A DNA stretch of 64,000 nucleotides from Aurantiacibacter atlanticus (GCF_001077815.2 NZ_CP011310.1:1240001-1304000), one strand, 5' to 3'. Numbered from the stretch's first letter, positions 17,679 through 27,343 are shown. The notes: generated by a model from the sequence alone, not told the origin. Numbers and translations: made by a program.

Positions 17679-19997
17679 ATGCCCAATTCACTTGAACCTG
17701 TTAACGCCGACAACCGGCTTGTCCCCCAAGGGCAGGGTCAAGGTTACAATAGCTATCCCACGCAGGGTGCCCCTGCAGATAACCTTTCCCTGCGCGATCT
17801 CTTGCGGCTGCTTGAACGCCACAAACTGCTGGTGCTGTCGATTATCGGCATCGTGACGCTGGCGGTGCTGGCGCAGCAATTGCTTTCGCCGAACAATTAT
17901 CGTTCGGTCGCTCAATTGCAGGTGGAATTGATCGACGAAGTTGGCACCAATCAGGCCGATGTAAATTCGCGCAATGACCAGCGTGTTGCCAATACAGTGC
18001 GGCTGCACCGTTCGCGTTCTTCGGCAGAAGCCGTGGTGCGCGATCTCAATCTGACGGAGAATCCTGCGTTCTTGGCCGAACTGGGCGAAGTTTCCGGTGA
18101 TGAGACAGCTCTCATGCAGCAGGCTACAAACACATTGATGTCGATGGTGGACGTCACGAGTGAGCCTGGCTCCGATCTGGTCAGCATTGCGGTGACGGCC
18201 AAATCGCCTGAACTGGCGCCGCTGATTGCTAACCGATATCCCGATACGGTCGGCGAATTGCGCAATGCCAACAGTAACAAGCGTCGCGAAGGATTGCTCG
18301 AATCGTTACTTGCCGAGCAGGAGGAGCGCGGGGAGGCAGCGCGCGTTGCATTTGCCGAACTGTCAGAATTCCGCGGTGAGACGCAAATGCTGGTGGGGGC
18401 TGGTGGGCAGGAAGATCTTGCCCAGGTCAACCGTATTGCGGCGGAGGCCGCATCGGCCAGCGCCAACAGTGCCGGTTCCGCTTCGCGAAGCTCGGTCATC
18501 TCTCGCGCTGCTGGCATCAACAGCACCGCGCAGGCAACTTCGGCCGCCTTGCAGCAATTGGAGCGGCAACATTCCGGCCTTGTCGCGGAAGAGGCGCGGC
18601 TGAGCGCGATTTACGGCCCCAATCACCCTGAAATCGTGAGGGTAACGTCGGAATTGGCCACGGTCTCATCAGCGATGGTGAACGCTAGGGCGCAAGCTGC
18701 GGCAGCAGCCCAATCGGTTGCTGCAGCGGAGGGAGCTCAATTGCGCGAAATGGCCCGTAGCCAGGCTGCGCAGGATGCAGCGCGCGCAGGGCGGTTGCAA
18801 GGCGCGCTTGCAGCGGTGACATCGCGTGCCTTCCGCAACAATGCCAACTCCGTCAAATTGTCAGAATTGGAGCGCGCTGCGCAATTGGCGGAAACGGCTT
18901 ATTCCTCAATCTCGTCCCGGATAGAACAGATCCGCGCACAGATGCAGCTGGAAGGTGTGAACACTTTGCTGGTGTCGCCGGCGGCGGCAAATTACGACCG
19001 GATTTCTCCGGAACCTGTCCGCATGGTCCTGATCGCGCTCGTCGGCTCTGCCATTGTGGCGGCTTTTATCGCACTGGGAGTCGATCTGATTGACGACCGG
19101 CTCAGGACGTCCTCGCAGATCAAGCGTCTGTTCGGATTGCCGACACTTGGGATGCTGCCGATGTTCGGCGGCGGACTATCAACTGAGATCAAGAAAAGCC
19201 CGGTGATCAGCGATCCGCAATCCATGTTTGCAGAGGCCGCGCGTTCGACATATTCAGAGCTTCGATCACTGCCTCGCAACAAACTGGGCCAGACTGTCCT
19301 TGTCACTTCTCCACTGCCTGGTGACGGGAAATCAACCGTATCGCTGACCATGGCGGCAGCAGCGGTTGCTATGGGCGACCGGGCCGTGCTGGTCGACCTG
19401 GACCTGCGGAAACTCGGCTTGCTGCAAAAGCTGCAACATGAACTTGATACACCCGATATCGTCGATGTCATGAGCGGCCGGGTGGAGCTGGATAATGTCC
19501 TGGAAGATCATACCAATCGCCCCTTGCTCGATGGTCCGGAGGAAATTTCTGATCTCGATGAAACGAACCATATCGTTCTGTTGAGTGCAAAGCGCCCGGT
19601 AAGCGATCCGGCGGCCATGCTGACGGCAAGGCGGCTGAACGTTCTGATCGCCGAATTGCGCGAGAAATTTGATCTCGTGGTCATCAACGCGCCAGCCGCA
19701 CTGGCGGTGCGCGATGCCCGTGCCATGTGCGAATTTGCCGATCATACCGTGGTCGTCACGCGCTGGGGTCGGACGACCATCGATCAGATGAAGGCGACCA
19801 TTGAAACGCTGGGCGGACGCGCGGCAGGCGTGATATTCGACCAGGTCGATTATGCCGATCATGCGCGTCGCCAGTTTGGTGACTCAATTCAGTATTACAT
19901 GGAATCGTCAGGCTATTACACCGATGCCGTGCCACCCCGAATGACCCTGTTCGGGCAGGTGCGCCGCTTCTTTACCAGGCGTCCCGAGGCGGCTTGA
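17679..19997 (+). CDS. Wzz/Wzc-type chain-length determinant fused to BY-kinase
   Basis: 772 residues. The N-terminal Wzz domain is bounded by membrane helices at about 50-70 and 447-467, with a long coiled coil between (about 190-420, Ala/Gln/Glu-rich). The cytoplasmic BY-kinase domain has Walker A SPLPGDGKST (about 543-552), Walker A' VLVDLDLRK (about 569-577) and a Walker B-like LVVINAPAA (about 665-673), where Asn replaces the Asp of the usual VxIDxPP. The C-terminus carries a Tyr cluster (QYYMESSGYY). It should control polymer length and export, with the OPX lipoprotein across the periplasm. The Asn change may lower kinase activity. Confidence 0.9.
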   Translation: MPNSLEPVNADNRLVPQGQGQGYNSYPTQGAPADNLSLRDLLRLLERHKLLVLSIIGIVTLAVLAQQLLSPNNYRSVAQLQVELIDEVGTNQADVNSRNDQRVANTVRLHRSRSSAEAVVRDLNLTENPAFLAELGEVSGDETALMQQATNTLMSMVDVTSEPGSDLVSIAVTAKSPELAPLIANRYPDTVGELRNANSNKRREGLLESLLAEQEERGEAARVAFAELSEFRGETQMLVGAGGQEDLAQVNRIAAEAASASANSAGSASRSSVISRAAGINSTAQATSAALQQLERQHSGLVAEEARLSAIYGPNHPEIVRVTSELATVSSAMVNARAQAAAAAQSVAAAEGAQLREMARSQAAQDAARAGRLQGALAAVTSRAFRNNANSVKLSELERAAQLAETAYSSISSRIEQIRAQMQLEGVNTLLVSPAAANYDRISPEPVRMVLIALVGSAIVAAFIALGVDLIDDRLRTSSQIKRLFGLPTLGMLPMFGGGLSTEIKKSPVISDPQSMFAEAARSTYSELRSLPRNKLGQTVLVTSPLPGDGKSTVSLTMAAAAVAMGDRAVLVDLDLRKLGLLQKLQHELDTPDIVDVMSGRVELDNVLEDHTNRPLLDGPEEISDLDETNHIVLLSAKRPVSDPAAMLTARRLNVLIAELREKFDLVVINAPAALAVRDARAMCEFADHTVVVTRWGRTTIDQMKATIETLGGRAAGVIFDQVDYADHARRQFGDSIQYYMESSGYYTDAVPPRMTLFGQVRRFFTRRPEAA

Positions 19998-20602
19998 AGA
20001 ATGGCTGCACCTGCACATTTAGAACGGGGCGGTTAGACGTGTCGCGCCTTATTGCCTTGATATTGTTGGTGATGCTTGCGCCGCTTCTGGCGGCGATCTG
20101 GCTGTCGGTGGTTTTGTCTGTGGGCAGGCCGGCGATGTTCAGACAACGCCGTTCTGCACTTCACGGGCAGACTTTCACGATTTTGAAATTCCGTTCGATG
20201 ACCGATGAACGCGATGCGCGCGGTGAACTGCTGCCAGACGATGACCGCACGACCGCGATTGGCAGGCTGCTACGGCGCACCCGACTGGACGAGCTGCCCG
20301 GCCTTATCAATGTCATGCGTGGGGAAATGAACTTTGTCGGTCCGCGCCCGCTATTGCCTGAAACCATCACGGACCTTGGCGAAGCGGGTGCGCGCCGGGG
20401 CGAAGTGAAACCGGGCCTCACCGGCTGGGCGCAGGTGAACGGCAATACTTTGCTGAGCCTTCAGCAAAAGGTGGATTTGGACCTGTGGTATGCCGCCAAC
20501 AAGAATGTCGCACTTGATGCGCGCATCCTGTTGCGCACGATATGGGTGATGATCGGCGGTGAACGCCTGTCCCCTGCATCAAGCCCGCCAGCTGCGCGTT
20601 AG
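19994..20602 (+). CDS. Small monotopic phosphoglycosyltransferase (PglC-like initiating sugar transferase)
   Basis: 202 residues from a TTG at 19994 that overlaps the Wzc stop and has GAGG four bases upstream; GTG at 20039 is an alternative but would cut into the conserved N-terminus. One re-entrant hydrophobic helix (about 17-40) precedes the catalytic core, with KFRSM, RRTRLDELPGLINVM (Asp-Glu catalytic pair), MNFVGPRPLLPE and VKPGLTGWAQVNG. This is the single-domain family that transfers a sugar-1-phosphate, often bacillosamine-type, to undecaprenyl phosphate. It starts assembly of the repeat unit and fits the amino-sugar genes in the locus. Confidence 0.92.
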   Translation: MKNGCTCTFRTGRLDVSRLIALILLVMLAPLLAAIWLSVVLSVGRPAMFRQRRSALHGQTFTILKFRSMTDERDARGELLPDDDRTTAIGRLLRRTRLDELPGLINVMRGEMNFVGPRPLLPETITDLGEAGARRGEVKPGLTGWAQVNGNTLLSLQQKVDLDLWYAANKNVALDARILLRTIWVMIGGERLSPASSPPAAR

Positions 20603-20607
20603 GCGCC

Positions 20608-21276
20608 TTAGAGGGCGAGGACCCCTGCAAGCTGATCCAGCGTTTCAATCTCATTGTCAGCACAATGCGCCAAGGACGGTGGGACAGGATCGTGAACGCG
20701 GCCTTCGCGGTTAATCTGCACCGTACGCCACCCAAGATCGCGCGGGGCGAGGAAATCCTTTGCCGGATTATCCGCAATATAGATGTGATCCCCAGCCTTC
20801 TGGCCCGACCATGCCATGACCTGCTTGAATGACCGTGGGTGCGGCTTGCCAAACCCTTTCGGCCAGGCGCCGGTTGTCACGATATGTCCGAACGTGGACC
20901 TTATGCCCAGTCCGTCAATCTTCGCATTCTGGGTGGCTGCCGGCCCATCTGTAATCAGAGCTAGCGGCTGGCGATTGTTGTCGAGAAAGATGCGCGCATC
21001 ATCGGCCAGCGAAATTCGCGGTTCATGCGACCGGTAAAGATTGACCAGTTCGTGGATGAACGTGTCTTCCTCCGCGCAGCCGAGTTCTTCCAGCGCGGCG
21101 TTGAAAATGTTGCCACGTATACCTGCATCAAATTTGCGGCTGCAGGCTTCTGCAAATCCGGCCAAACCGCGCGAGGAATTGAGATAATCGTCCAGTGCTG
21201 CAAACCCGCTGCGGGCGAAATCTCGTTCGAGATAAAGTGTATCATCAAGGTCAAAGACCAGCACCGGTGCGCTCAT
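20608..21276 (-). CDS. HAD-superfamily hydrolase (phosphoglycolate-phosphatase-like)
   Basis: 222 residues from the ATG at 21276; an ATG at 21303 would overlap the ATP-grasp gene by 23 bases. HAD motif I is FDLDDTLY, motif II is ALITDGP, motif III Lys lies in KGFGKPHPRSF, and motif IV is YIADNPAKDF. The Asp nucleophile and the +2 Asp are present, so it should be an active phosphatase. It is translationally linked to the ATP-grasp gene, a pairing that recurs in polysaccharide loci. The substrate is not known; a phosphorylated sugar or the product of the ligase is possible. Confidence 0.85.
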   Translation of the reverse strand: MSAPVLVFDLDDTLYLERDFARSGFAALDDYLNSSRGLAGFAEACSRKFDAGIRGNIFNAALEELGCAEEDTFIHELVNLYRSHEPRISLADDARIFLDNNRQPLALITDGPAATQNAKIDGLGIRSTFGHIVTTGAWPKGFGKPHPRSFKQVMAWSGQKAGDHIYIADNPAKDFLAPRDLGWRTVQINREGRVHDPVPPSLAHCADNEIETLDQLAGVLAL

Positions 21277-21280
21277 GGAA

Positions 21281-22249
21281 TTACTGGAAAACTGCTGCAT
21301 CATAACGGAGCATCATGGCACCATCCCGCCATTGATCTGTCGCGCAGGCTGGCCTGCCCAGCGATTCAAGAATCACGCTTTCTGCAAAGCGCCCACCGGC
21401 ATGGTTTGCAAGGGGGTAGCCGCCGCCAAAGCGCGCATTGATCTCAAAGATTTTTGGGCCGTATTTGGGGTCATCGATCAATTGAAAGCAGAAGGCGCCT
21501 CTTGCACCTGGCATTGCAGCCGCGACATCTTGGGCGATCCGAGTGAATTCGGGATTTTTGACCGTGCGCCCCTTTTCCACTTCGCCTGCACGGATCGAAA
21601 TGCGCAGGTGAGGAATGGCGCAAAGCAATTCACCCTTTGCGTCGATATATCCGTTGATCGTATATTCCGGACCCTGGAGATATTGCTGGAGTAGCATCGG
21701 TTCAGGATAGGATTGTGCGATTTGGTCCGGGCCTTCCACAATGGCGATGCCCCGGCTGGCGCTGCCCGATATGGGTTTGATAAAGGCAGGCCAATCCCAT
21801 TGGGCCAGCGTGTCGCGTATCTCCTCCACCTTGGCGGATTGGGGCACTGGTACGCCGGCTTTTGCCAGCTCTTCCATGGTCTTGCGTTTGTCCCTCACGA
21901 TTTCGATGGTTTCAGGGGACGAGACATGGACGAAAGTGCCGATGGCGGCGAATTGATCACGTGCAATGGCCAAGGGCAATAATTCAGGATCGATAGTGGG
22001 CACCAGCGCAGTGATCTGGTGGGTCCGGCAATATTCCAACAATTGCGCGGTATATTCCGGGCTGTCACCGCGCGGGACGGCAAACCAGTGATCTGCAAGC
22101 TGGCAGGCCGGGCTGATCTCTGGCTGCAAATCGCAGGCATGCACCACTATCTCTATTCCGAGATCGGCAGCGGCCTTGCGGAAACATTCGATCAGGCCAA
22201 CTCGCCTGCCTGCCGAAGTCACCAGCAAATTATATTTTCCGGCAATCAC
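21281..22249 (-). CDS. ATP-grasp ligase (carbamoyl-phosphate-synthase-like)
   Basis: 322 residues. The N-terminal Rossmann-like preATP-grasp part reads LLVTSAGRRVGLIECF. The ATP-grasp core has WPAFIKPISGSASRG (about 152-166), an ATP-binding loop, and FEINARFGGGYPLANHAGG (about 270-288), which holds the metal-binding Glu and Asn. It lacks the carbamoyl-phosphate-synthase oligomerisation and allosteric domains, so it belongs to the stand-alone ligase group. These enzymes form an amide or similar bond with ATP. With the HAD partner it may attach an amino acid or acid to a sugar of the polymer. Its start overlaps the GT4 stop by 4 bases. Confidence 0.85.
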   Translation of the reverse strand: MIAGKYNLLVTSAGRRVGLIECFRKAAADLGIEIVVHACDLQPEISPACQLADHWFAVPRGDSPEYTAQLLEYCRTHQITALVPTIDPELLPLAIARDQFAAIGTFVHVSSPETIEIVRDKRKTMEELAKAGVPVPQSAKVEEIRDTLAQWDWPAFIKPISGSASRGIAIVEGPDQIAQSYPEPMLLQQYLQGPEYTINGYIDAKGELLCAIPHLRISIRAGEVEKGRTVKNPEFTRIAQDVAAAMPGARGAFCFQLIDDPKYGPKIFEINARFGGGYPLANHAGGRFAESVILESLGRPACATDQWRDGAMMLRYDAAVFQ

Positions 22250-23382
22250 TTGGCGGCGCTCACGCTGCGCATGACCAGGTTGGATTGGCGTTTTTCAGGT
22301 GTTGCCATCGCTTCATCAAGCGCATCATCCCAGGCGCAAAGCGTGTTGGCGGGGGAAAATTGAGTAATGGATTCCATGGCAGTCTGGCCAAGCCTTTTTC
22401 TGAGCGGTGCGTAGGCCATGCAGCGTGACATTGCTTTTGCAAGTGCGGTTTTGTCTTCCGGGTCAACCAGCATCCCGTTGTGATTGTGGCGGATCATATC
22501 TGATGGCCCGAAATCGCAATCGAAGGAAACGACTGGCAGACCTGCTGCCATCGCCTCGCCCAGGACATTGGGAAATCCTTCATAACGGGACGGGAGCACG
22601 AATATATGGGCGTTCTTCAGCCAGCCGCCCGGCTCTTCACTCAATCCTTTCAGGGCGATGCGGTCTTCAAGCCCGGCACCGCGTATTTGAGCTTCAAGTT
22701 GGGAGCGATCTGGACCGTCGCCCCAGATTTCCAGCAGCCAACCTTTGGATTTCCCGGCGATCGAAGCAAACGCATCGATCAACATATCAAAGCCCTTCTG
22801 ATGCGTCAGGCGGCCTACAGCCACCAGCGTCGGAGGCGATTGTTCCTCATGCGCGAAAGACCATTTCTTGATCGGATTGGGAATCACCTTGATCCGATCA
22901 TGCACCGCATGCGGTATGCAGCGCGTTACTGCGGCAGTCTGACAGATAATTAAACTGGCGCGCCGGTATGCGACTGACAGGGCCAAATTCCAGAAGGCAT
23001 GAGCGCCCTGGCGTTCGGGATTATTCCTTTCACAACACACAACTTTTGTGGCGGTGCCAATCGTGGCGACAAGGGCAAGCAGATTATTCTTGGTCAGGAA
23101 TGAAACCACGATGTCGGGACGTTCTCTCCTGATCAGGGATCGCAGCGCCACCAGATCAGCCACCTTAGAAAATTTGCCGCGCCGCAGTGAAGAGGCCTCG
23201 TCGCCCAAACGATGCAGCGCAACGGACGCGGCGAAGCTGTGATAGGTGTTGTCCCCTGCATGATCAAAACTCGCAATGGCAATCTTGTGGCCAGCGTCTG
23301 ACCAATGTTGCGCCAGAAGCGCGATGATTTTTTCCGCACCTCCGGCACCAAGGCCGCTCGTAACAAAGAGGATGTTCTTCAT
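22246..23382 (-). CDS. Glycosyltransferase family 4
   Basis: 378 residues from the ATG at 23382, chosen because GAAGAAGGG lies just upstream; the frame is open further to 23433 but the extra residues look non-coding. The N-terminus MKNILFVTSGLGAGGAEKII has the GT4 Gly-Gly-Ala-Glu loop. The C-terminal domain has VAVGRLTHQKGFDMLIDAF, IWGDGPDRSQLE and SRYEGFPNVLGEAMAAGLPV. It is first in a leftward operon with the ATP-grasp and HAD genes. Donor unknown; a role in repeat-unit synthesis is inferred. Confidence 0.88.
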   Translation of the reverse strand: MKNILFVTSGLGAGGAEKIIALLAQHWSDAGHKIAIASFDHAGDNTYHSFAASVALHRLGDEASSLRRGKFSKVADLVALRSLIRRERPDIVVSFLTKNNLLALVATIGTATKVVCCERNNPERQGAHAFWNLALSVAYRRASLIICQTAAVTRCIPHAVHDRIKVIPNPIKKWSFAHEEQSPPTLVAVGRLTHQKGFDMLIDAFASIAGKSKGWLLEIWGDGPDRSQLEAQIRGAGLEDRIALKGLSEEPGGWLKNAHIFVLPSRYEGFPNVLGEAMAAGLPVVSFDCDFGPSDMIRHNHNGMLVDPEDKTALAKAMSRCMAYAPLRKRLGQTAMESITQFSPANTLCAWDDALDEAMATPEKRQSNLVMRSVSAAK

Positions 23383-23609
23383 GCGCCCTTCTTCAGACTG
23401 TGCGTTTCGGGTTGAACCGCGAGATTTCTGCATAACAGATTGCGCCCGATGCAGGGCTGGGCATCCGGCCTAATACCAAAGGTGCATTGGTGATTGATTG
23501 AACGGCCCAGCGCGATCACGCGGCTCCAATTGGTTACGCCATCTTGGCGCTGGCATGAGCGGAGAGCGTGCTGCACATTCAAGCGATCTTTACAGTGGAA
23601 GGTCGGCGC

Positions 23610-25226
23610 ATGGAAGAACACGGCAAGGCCTACGCGTGGAACGGGGTATGGGTCAGCTGGCTGATGCCTGCGTTCATCCTCGTCAGTCTGGCATGTCTGG
23701 CCGGGCGCATACTTTCCTATCCAATCAATCGGGACGAACATATGTTCGTCACAGTAGCGCAGCAATGGCCCAATGCCGATCTCTACCGAGATCTGGGGTT
23801 CAACCACCTGCCTAATCTCGCGATATTGTTTTCGTCCGTCTTTGCGCTGACAGGCACTGATCATTATCTGATGGCCACGCGATTGCTGATCCTTGCTGCT
23901 TGGGCTGCTGCGCTGATACTTATCTGGTTGATCGGCAGGCGGATGGGAGTGTCGAATCTGGCAATAGTCGCCGCAATGGCGCTGCTGGTTGGTAATATTA
24001 CACTGCTGGGGCCGCCCGGCATGCTGGCGACCAACAGCTTTATCCCTATCCCATTCAGCTTTCTTGCCTTTCTCTTTGTGCTTGGCGCGCTGGATGAAGA
24101 CTATCCGCGCAAACGCCGAATCGCAGAGGCTTTTCTATCCGGCGTGGCCGTATCGCTGGCCATTGGTTTCAAGGCCAATTTCATCATCATAGCGCCGTGC
24201 TTTTTCATCGCCAGCGTGCTCGCAAGGCAAAGCCAGCCGCTTATCGAACGCCTGCGTTTCCAATGCCTTCCTCTGTGTTTCGGGGGGCTGGTCGGCGGAT
24301 TTCCCTCTCTGCTGGCCTTTGCGCGCGATTTTGAAGGCATGGTTGCTCATACCCTGCGTTATTTTACCGAGCTGCATAGCGCCTTCTGGGTTGATTCGAC
24401 CGAACCCAAGGCGGTAAGTTTCGCTGACAAGATCCTGCTGGCCGAGGAAATCTGGCTGGGGGGCACAACGCTGTTGGTGATCGTGGGCATTTGCGTGATG
24501 GCGGTCCGTCCTTTCACCCTTGCGGGATTGCGCGGAGGAATGGCCCATCTGCTGCGCTGGCAGGTGATATTGATGGCTGCGCTTGTCTTGCTGGGTATCG
24601 TCATATCTTTCGTGCCGACACCGTCTTTCTCGCAATATTTTGTGCCGCCGATACCATTCTTGCTGCTCGCTTTCCTGTCGCTTGCCCCGGCGTCTGGAGT
24701 GGGACGGTCGCAGCCCGCGGATCTTGGTGATGGGGATGTGCGTACGACAGCCTTGCTTCTGAGTCTGATTGCGCTCGCGCTTATTGCGGGGAGCGTCCGC
24801 CTTCTGCCAGGGCTTGCCGCCTTGGCGAATCCGGCGAGATGGACCGGCATTGCAACCTATTCTGTAATGCATGATGCGCTGGACCGCGAAGGGCTGGCCG
24901 TTGATGCACGTATAGCCACATTGTCGCCCCTCCTCGCTATCGAAGGGGGCAGGGACATCTACCCCGAATTCGCAGCGGGCCAGTTCGTCTTTCGTGTCGC
25001 ACCTTACATGACGGCTGAAGAGCGCCAGCACTACCGCACCACATCCCCCGAAGAACTGACGCAATTTCTCGATGCTAATCAACCTGATGCTATCCTTGTG
25101 GACATTGCGGAGCCGCTGGAGGCCAGGTTGTCGGACTATGCCGTTTCGCATGGCTATCGCGAGGTTGAAGGTGGCGGTGAGCGCGGCGCGCTGGAGTTCA
25201 AACTCTATATCTCCACGCCGCCATGA
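23610..25226 (+). CDS. GT-C type membrane glycosyltransferase (GT39/GT83-like)
   Basis: 538 residues from the ATG at 23610, with GGAAGG about 7 bases upstream. Around 10-12 hydrophobic helices cover residues 12-425. After the first helix comes a periplasmic loop with NRDEHMF, the acidic motif position of GT-C enzymes that use polyprenyl-phosphate sugars, and then NHLPN. The C-terminal 110 residues are soluble (ALDREGLAVDARIATLSPLL) and probably periplasmic. It stands before the CDP-sugar operon, while a GtrB-like and a GtrA-like gene close it. The three could form a Gtr-type system in which this protein transfers the sugar to the exported glycan. Function is inferred. Confidence 0.7.
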   Translation: MEEHGKAYAWNGVWVSWLMPAFILVSLACLAGRILSYPINRDEHMFVTVAQQWPNADLYRDLGFNHLPNLAILFSSVFALTGTDHYLMATRLLILAAWAAALILIWLIGRRMGVSNLAIVAAMALLVGNITLLGPPGMLATNSFIPIPFSFLAFLFVLGALDEDYPRKRRIAEAFLSGVAVSLAIGFKANFIIIAPCFFIASVLARQSQPLIERLRFQCLPLCFGGLVGGFPSLLAFARDFEGMVAHTLRYFTELHSAFWVDSTEPKAVSFADKILLAEEIWLGGTTLLVIVGICVMAVRPFTLAGLRGGMAHLLRWQVILMAALVLLGIVISFVPTPSFSQYFVPPIPFLLLAFLSLAPASGVGRSQPADLGDGDVRTTALLLSLIALALIAGSVRLLPGLAALANPARWTGIATYSVMHDALDREGLAVDARIATLSPLLAIEGGRDIYPEFAAGQFVFRVAPYMTAEERQHYRTTSPEELTQFLDANQPDAILVDIAEPLEARLSDYAVSHGYREVEGGGERGALEFKLYISTPP

Positions 25227-25371
25227 AGCGTGTTTGGGCAAGGGGTGAGGACAGCCAAAAGGCTAAGACTGGCTAACCCGCATGCCCAGTTCATGAAATC
25301 CGCCGCGTCCCATACATTGGCAGGCGTAGGCAATATACCGGATGATCGAGCGCGGATGGGGTAGAAGAACA

Positions 25372-26211
25372 ATGAAGGTAGTCTTGTTGGCAGGCGGACT
25401 TGGCTCCCGCCTCGCAGAAGAAACAGTCCGTATTCCAAAGCCCATGGTTGAGGTGGCTGGTCGCCCGATCATGCTCCACGTGATGGATATATACGACCAC
25501 TGGGGACAGACGGATTTTATCATCGCGTGCGGTTATAAGGCGATGTCAATCAAGTCCTTCTTCAATGAACTGCATCTCATGAACAATGATTTCACCATCG
25601 GCATCGGCAATGGTGAAATGGATTTGCGGCCGACTTCCAATATCGATTGGCGGGTCTCTGTCGTCGATACGGGGCACCATACCATGACTGGCGGTCGCTT
25701 GAAGCGTCTTCGTGACTGGCTTGATGACGAGCCTTTCATGGTCACCTATTCCGATGGCGTCGGCAATATCGATATTGAGGCGCTGATGGACTTCCACAAG
25801 TCTCACGGCAAATTGGCAACGGTGACGGCGGTGCAGCCACCGGCGCGCTTCGGCAATCTGGAAATGGAAGATGACAAGGTCGTCGAATTTACGGAGAAAG
25901 TGCGCAAATACGAAACCTGGATCAATGGCGGGTTCTTCGTGTTTGAGCCGGGCGTGCTCGATTATCTGCCGGGCGATGAAGAGCCGCTTGAAATGGCGCC
26001 GCTGACCAACATTGCCCGCGATGGCGAATTGATGGCCTATAAGCATAAGGGCTTCTGGCACCCGATGGATACAATTCGGGATCGCGACCATCTTGAACGG
26101 CTGGCCACGTCAGGCTCGCCCCCGTGGATGCAGTTTGAACGGGAACGCCGCAATGCCGATGCAAGGACGGCACGAGGTCCAATCACAACAGCAAGGCTGG
26201 CCGGTGTCTGA
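25372..26211 (+). CDS. rfbF: Glucose-1-phosphate cytidylyltransferase
   Basis: 279 residues from the ATG at 25372; the open frame goes back to 25342 but MKVVLLAGGLGSRLAEET is the usual start. The nucleotidyltransferase signature, RIPKPMVEVAGRPIMLHV, is followed by FIIACGYKAMSIKSFF and TGGRLKRL, all hallmarks of RfbF, which makes CDP-glucose from CTP and glucose-1-phosphate. The C-terminal WHPMDTIRDRDHLE is also typical. The chain is about 20 residues longer than enteric RfbF, with the extra at the C-terminus. It overlaps rfbG by 8 bases and begins the CDP-deoxysugar operon. Confidence 0.95.
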   Translation: MKVVLLAGGLGSRLAEETVRIPKPMVEVAGRPIMLHVMDIYDHWGQTDFIIACGYKAMSIKSFFNELHLMNNDFTIGIGNGEMDLRPTSNIDWRVSVVDTGHHTMTGGRLKRLRDWLDDEPFMVTYSDGVGNIDIEALMDFHKSHGKLATVTAVQPPARFGNLEMEDDKVVEFTEKVRKYETWINGGFFVFEPGVLDYLPGDEEPLEMAPLTNIARDGELMAYKHKGFWHPMDTIRDRDHLERLATSGSPPWMQFERERRNADARTARGPITTARLAGV

Positions 26212-27343
26212 AGGTTACGATCTCGACCGGCAATTGCGCCATATTTTTGCAGGCGCGAAAGTGCTTGTTACTGGTCACACCGGCTTCAAGGGCGGCTGGC
26301 TGGCATTGTGGCTCCACATGCTGGGCGCAGATGTGCGCGGTGTGGCGCTACCACCTGACCCCGACCGGTCGCTTTTTGCCTCTCTCGATCTCGAAAATCT
26401 TGTCGAACATCGCGTAGCCGACATACGCGACGAGGCCCAATATGCAGCCGCTACGGAAGGTTTCGCGGCTGACCTTGTCATCCACATGGCGGCGCAATCG
26501 CTGGTCCGTCCGTCCTATGAAGACCCGCTGGGCACGTTCGGCACCAATGTCATGGGCACCGCCACGGTGCTGGAACAGGTGCGGCGCAACCCTTCTGCGC
26601 GGGGCGTCATCGTGGTTTCGAGCGACAAATGTTACGAGAATAACGAATGGCACTGGCCCTATCGCGAAGTCGATCCGATGGGCGGGGCAGATCCCTACAG
26701 CGCATCCAAGGGCTGCACCGAACTGGTGGCCAGCAGCTATCGCCGGTCCTTTTTCAGTAGCGCGAATGGCTGTCAATTAGCCAGCGTGAGGGCAGGCAAT
26801 GTCTTTGGCGGCGGGGATTGGTCGCAAGACAGGCTCGTACCCGATATCGTGCGTGCAAACCTTGCGGGCACACCGGTCATCATCCGCAACCCGGCCAGCG
26901 TGCGTCCGTGGCAGCATGTGCTGGAGCCCTTGAGCGGCTATCTCGAACTGGGCGCAAGATTGCTTGGCGCGGAGGCTGGCGAATTTGCCGAAGGCTGGAA
27001 TTTCGGCCCCAGCGCCGATGCCTTTGTGCAGGTGAAAGATCTTGCGCGCGGTATGCAGAACGCATGGGGCGATGATGCCGCAGCGATAGAATTTGGCCAA
27101 AGTGCCGATGATCCGCATGAAGCCACGATGCTGACGCTGGACAGCAGCAAGGCGCGCAAGCTCTTAGCCTGGTCCCCGCGACTGACAACAGATCAGGCGA
27201 TCGACCTCACCGCATCCTGGTATCGTGCTTTTACACAGAGCGGCACCGATATGCGCCAGTTCACTCTGAGACAGATCGAGACATATGCGGGCAGCCAAAA
27301 GACAGAAGCGCCATCGCAGGAAGGCAATATAATATGCGCGTGA
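26204..27343 (+). CDS. rfbG: CDP-glucose 4,6-dehydratase
   Basis: 379 residues from a GTG at 26204 that has AAGG seven bases upstream and overlaps the rfbF stop; the open frame extends back to 26093 but those codons duplicate the rfbF 3' end. NAD-binding GHTGFKGGWLALWL, the substrate region VVSSDKCYENNEW, the catalytic YxxxK as YSASKG, and RAGNVFGGGDWSQDRLVPD are all RfbG features. It makes CDP-4-keto-6-deoxy-D-glucose, the branch point for dideoxy and branched CDP-sugars. The next gene overlaps its 3' end by 10 bases. Confidence 0.95.
   Translation: MSEGYDLDRQLRHIFAGAKVLVTGHTGFKGGWLALWLHMLGADVRGVALPPDPDRSLFASLDLENLVEHRVADIRDEAQYAAATEGFAADLVIHMAAQSLVRPSYEDPLGTFGTNVMGTATVLEQVRRNPSARGVIVVSSDKCYENNEWHWPYREVDPMGGADPYSASKGCTELVASSYRRSFFSSANGCQLASVRAGNVFGGGDWSQDRLVPDIVRANLAGTPVIIRNPASVRPWQHVLEPLSGYLELGARLLGAEAGEFAEGWNFGPSADAFVQVKDLARGMQNAWGDDAAAIEFGQSADDPHEATMLTLDSSKARKLLAWSPRLTTDQAIDLTASWYRAFTQSGTDMRQFTLRQIETYAGSQKTEAPSQEGNIICA

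Noticed and set aside
24135..25241. Long leftward ORF of 368 codons opposite the GT-C gene
   Set aside because: It is rich in Arg, Gln and His, has no domain, and lies antisense to a gene with clear membrane helices. It is a codon-bias shadow.
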